NCBI GenBank assembly: GCA_003133425.1
Contig: PKXI01000444.1
Span: forward strand, 1-5,528
Direction: 5' to 3'
Origin: Acidobacteriaceae bacterium
Lineage (GTDB): Bacteria > Acidobacteriota > Terriglobia > Terriglobales > Acidobacteriaceae
Length of the DNA: 5,528 nucleotides
The notes under the pieces were generated by a model. The model did not search any database. It had not been told where the DNA came from and saw only the letters and a list, made by a program, of their open reading frames with translations. A program made the translations under genes and the position numbers. This document shows positions 5,044-5,528 of this stretch, one piece after another (positions within the stretch are counted from its first letter, which is position 1; the number at the start of each line of letters is the position of its first letter).

Positions 5044-5528
5044 ACAGTTCCCCACGTGCGATGAATTCTGAGTAGGAGGTGAGACCTAGTACACGGTGCC
5101 CCTTAGTTCGACCCGCCGCTTGGTCGCAAACGCAAGGTTGCCCGTTCTGCTCTTGTCCGACACGCTACCGGCGGTTTGCAAAGGATAAGTTCGTCGATGA
5201 TCCCGATGGCTTCTTCCATCGAGATAGCTATCAACTCACGCGAGTCCGCAGATGTTTCGAGCGCCCCTTACCATCCGGGTTCGTAGTCACCTTGTGACCA
5301 CCAATAAATACGCGCAGCGACCACTTCTTAAGTTCGTTCCGACGAAAATCGTCGGAACGCTCTAGCAGCGCTCCAATGTTCATTCCCCTTGCCTTCACCC
5401 GATTGCACTTACATCTTCGGCGCCAATGCGCTATGCACGCTTTCCGAGCGTTCCGATCAGTCCAGTAAAGATCATCTTGGAAGCTTTTGATTACCATCAG
5501 TTAACCGCTGGAGAGTGCCAAGTTCTCC
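5044..5528. other. 485-nt terminal stretch with no identifiable gene
   Basis: Open frames at 5079-5297 (+) and 5231-5497 (-) match no family I recognise. Within the latter, an ATG at 5383-5381 on the - strand has GAAGG nearby and would give about 50 basic residues, but nothing else supports it. AGGAGGTGAG at 5074-5083 is a perfect Shine-Dalgarno sequence; a GTG at 5096 opens a 30-codon frame to TAA 5186-5188. That short product (STRRLVANARLPVLLL) faintly recalls the last helix and strand of a UspA domain, too short to call. Small inverted repeats lie at 5286-5298 (GTCAC-CTT-GTGAC) and 5335-5359. Confidence 0.4.
5335..5359. repeat. Perfect 11-bp inverted repeat with AAA loop
   Basis: CGTTCCGACGA, loop AAA (5346-5348), TCGTCGGAACG: eleven uninterrupted pairs, GC-rich, with no following T-run in either direction. 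A smaller palindrome GTCAC-CTT-GTGAC (5286-5298) lies 36 nt upstream. It is too strong to be likely by chance in 5.5 kb but lies outside any recognised gene. It could be a terminator-like or transcript-stabilising hairpin, a protein-binding site or a dispersed repeat unit. Confidence 0.65.

Noticed and set aside
5231..5497. 88-residue - strand frame
   Set aside because: No family resemblance and an uncertain start. The perfect inverted repeat at 5335-5359 lies inside it, which can occur in a gene but does not support one.
1..5528. CRISPR array, tRNA or rRNA genes, integron or phage attachment sites
   Set aside because: No regularly spaced repeats, no cloverleaf-like GGTTCGA-CC arm, and no rRNA-like conserved stretches were seen on either strand.

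Overview
The window is a patchwork of a few recognisable genes separated by long non-coding or decayed stretches. Composition, the tandem universal stress protein, the IS1380-type transposase remnant and the short His/Arg-rich membrane protein recall soil Acidobacteriota. That is an inference from remembered family resemblance, and no rRNA or marker gene is present to prove it. All confidently called host genes are on the + strand; the IS remnant is on the - strand.

Layout: 1-291 is a leader region with a 24-25 nt imperfect direct repeat and a stem-loop just before the ribosome binding site of a two-domain universal stress protein (292-1188). 1189-1618 has no convincing gene. A 59-residue single-pass membrane protein follows (1619-1798). 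1799-2036 is non-coding and may be the tail of a decayed insertion sequence, whose IS1380-type transposase C-terminus is readable on the - strand (about 2037-2357) with one frameshift. Immediately beyond it starts a class V, PLP-dependent aminotransferase/cysteine-desulfurase-like gene (2390-3917). It closely resembles the N-terminal (NifS-like) domain of molybdenum cofactor sulfurase, but is broken near 3548-3555 by a one-base frameshift. The PLP lysine lies before the break and the sulfur-carrying TGCFC motif after it.

3918-4593 has no intact gene but holds a strong 12-bp hairpin (4021-4048), a startless fragment resembling the N-terminus of a 1-Cys peroxiredoxin (about 4248-4355), and a Crp/Fnr-like palindrome (4393-4408). 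A response-regulator gene (4594-5043) follows. It keeps the phospho-acceptor Asp, has lost other receiver catalytic residues, and stops just where the DNA-binding helix-turn-helix should begin. 5044-5528 holds a perfect 11-bp inverted repeat and no identifiable gene.

Taken together this looks like an eroding accessory or stress-related region: a stress protein, a peroxiredoxin fragment, a decapitated regulator and a frameshifted sulfur-transfer enzyme beside an IS scar. I see no clear new multi-gene system. The points most worth checking are the frameshifted sulfurase-like gene, the degenerate receiver-only regulator and the unexplained hairpins.
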